NCBI GenBank assembly: GCA_948471055.1
Contig: CAOKQZ010000010.1
Location: 1-54,216, forward strand
Origin: an uncultured Clostridium sp.
GTDB lineage: Bacteria > Bacillota > Clostridia > TANB77 > CAG-508
Length of the DNA stretch: 54,216 nucleotides
Direction of reading: 5' to 3'
Made by a program: the position numbers and the translations under genes. This document shows, one piece after another, positions 53,898-54,216 of this stretch; the stretch's first letter is position 1; the number at the start of each line of letters is the position of its first letter. The notes beneath the pieces are model-generated. The model was not told the DNA's origin and made no database searches. It was given only the letters and a program-made list of their open reading frames with translations.

Positions 53898-53952
53898 TTA
53901 GTATACTTATTCACAAGGGAGAAATTCATTTAAAAGGAGGATAGTATTTTTT

Positions 53953-54216
53953 ATGTTAGGAACCAAAAAAATAAAGGGAAAAAAGAAAGAAGAAAGGAAG
54001 GATAATATGGAAAAAATGCTAGTCCAAATTTTAGATGGATTAAAAGACATTAAAGAGGAAATTTATATTATAAAAGAAGAAAATCGAGAAGAACACAAAG
54101 TGATGAAACAGGATATTGTAGAAATTAAAGACAAACAAAGAAAAATGGAAGAAGACATTGTAGAAATCAAAGAAGAGCAGAAAATAATAAGACAAGAACA
54201 AAAAGAAATCAAAGAA
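53953..54216 (+). CDS. Coiled-coil protein, 3' end outside the window
   Basis: The visible 88 residues are almost all charged heptad coil: ILDGLKDIKEEIYIIKEENR, then repeated VEIKD/VEIKEEQ units. ATG 53953 has AAGGAGG twelve bases upstream; ATG 54007 (MEKMLVQILDGLK) with GGAAGG at better spacing is an equally good start. No domain can be assigned. Confidence 0.65.
   Translation, partial: MLGTKKIKGKKKEERKDNMEKMLVQILDGLKDIKEEIYIIKEENREEHKVMKQDIVEIKDKQRKMEEDIVEIKEEQKIIRQEQKEIKE

Overview
The window is AT-rich DNA from a low-GC Gram-positive bacterium, most likely an uncultured, spore-forming, anaerobic member of the Clostridia. The reasons are near-perfect TTGACA/TATAAT promoters, AGGAGG-type ribosome binding sites, a SleB-like spore cortex lytic enzyme, formate-tetrahydrofolate ligase, a T-box leader on thrS, a CD1247-like zinc-ribbon protein and an Asp23/AmaP module. 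Nothing looks like phage or plasmid backbone.

Layout. 1-10.4 kb: a cell-surface block with a 5'-truncated MBG/Ig-like adhesin, a small paralogue of its C-terminal domain, a membrane-anchored cohesin-like protein and a 1376-residue Ig-like protein with an N-terminal dockerin. 10.5-14.4 kb: a small beta-rich protein and a MacB-type ABC exporter. 14.6-18.9 kb: an XRE regulator and three pseudopilin-like proteins with unrelated C-terminal passengers (BspA-type repeats, an FGE/C-type-lectin-like fold, a glycine-rich region). 19-26.7 kb: housekeeping genes (rpsB, tsf, Asp23/AmaP/DUF2273, nusB, xseA/xseB, a YuiD-like protein, fhs). 26.7-34.2 kb: small membrane proteins, a candidate non-coding RNA, sleB, an MFS transporter, yqeG, prepilin peptidase, M24 peptidase, efp, a zinc-ribbon protein and an M23 protein. 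34.4-42.9 kb: tmRNA, tRNA-Trp, a Mn-type riboswitch with a P-type ATPase, and ftsE-ftsX-murein hydrolase-ctpA. 43.1-54.2 kb: tRNA-Val/Asp/Phe, a polysaccharide deacetylase, a c-di-GMP phosphodiesterase, a YgjP-like metallopeptidase, dapA/HD/dapB, pgi, T-box-thrS and a truncated coiled-coil gene.

Main discovery. Eight otherwise intact genes (ABC ATPase, FtsX-like permease, BspA-like pseudopilin, YuiD-like, M24 peptidase, M23 peptidase, ftsE, dapA) are interrupted by twelve +1 frameshifts of one identical form. At each, an in-frame CGG stands where the family has a glycine; skipping only its C gives a GGN glycine codon and restores the full protein at the family's normal length. M24 has three such sites, the ABC ATPase and M23 protein two each. 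The codon before the site varies (TCT, GAA, GCT, TGT, ATG, TCA, CCA, GTT, AAA), which argues against P-site slippage. In reading the other genes I found no in-frame CGG used as arginine, apart from codon 3 of one small hypothetical gene beside ssrA. My inference is that CGG is effectively unassigned in this organism and that CGGN is decoded as glycine with a +1 shift, by out-of-frame A-site pairing of tRNA-Gly or by a four-base anticodon. I know of no described system in which every CGG is a frameshift signal, though I cannot search the literature here.

The genes work together in several modules. The cohesin and dockerin proteins probably dock to each other on the surface. The prepilin peptidase at 30.4 kb could process the pseudopilin trio. 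FtsEX would control the adjacent EnvC/PcsB-like hydrolase. DapA and DapB supply diaminopimelate for the wall.
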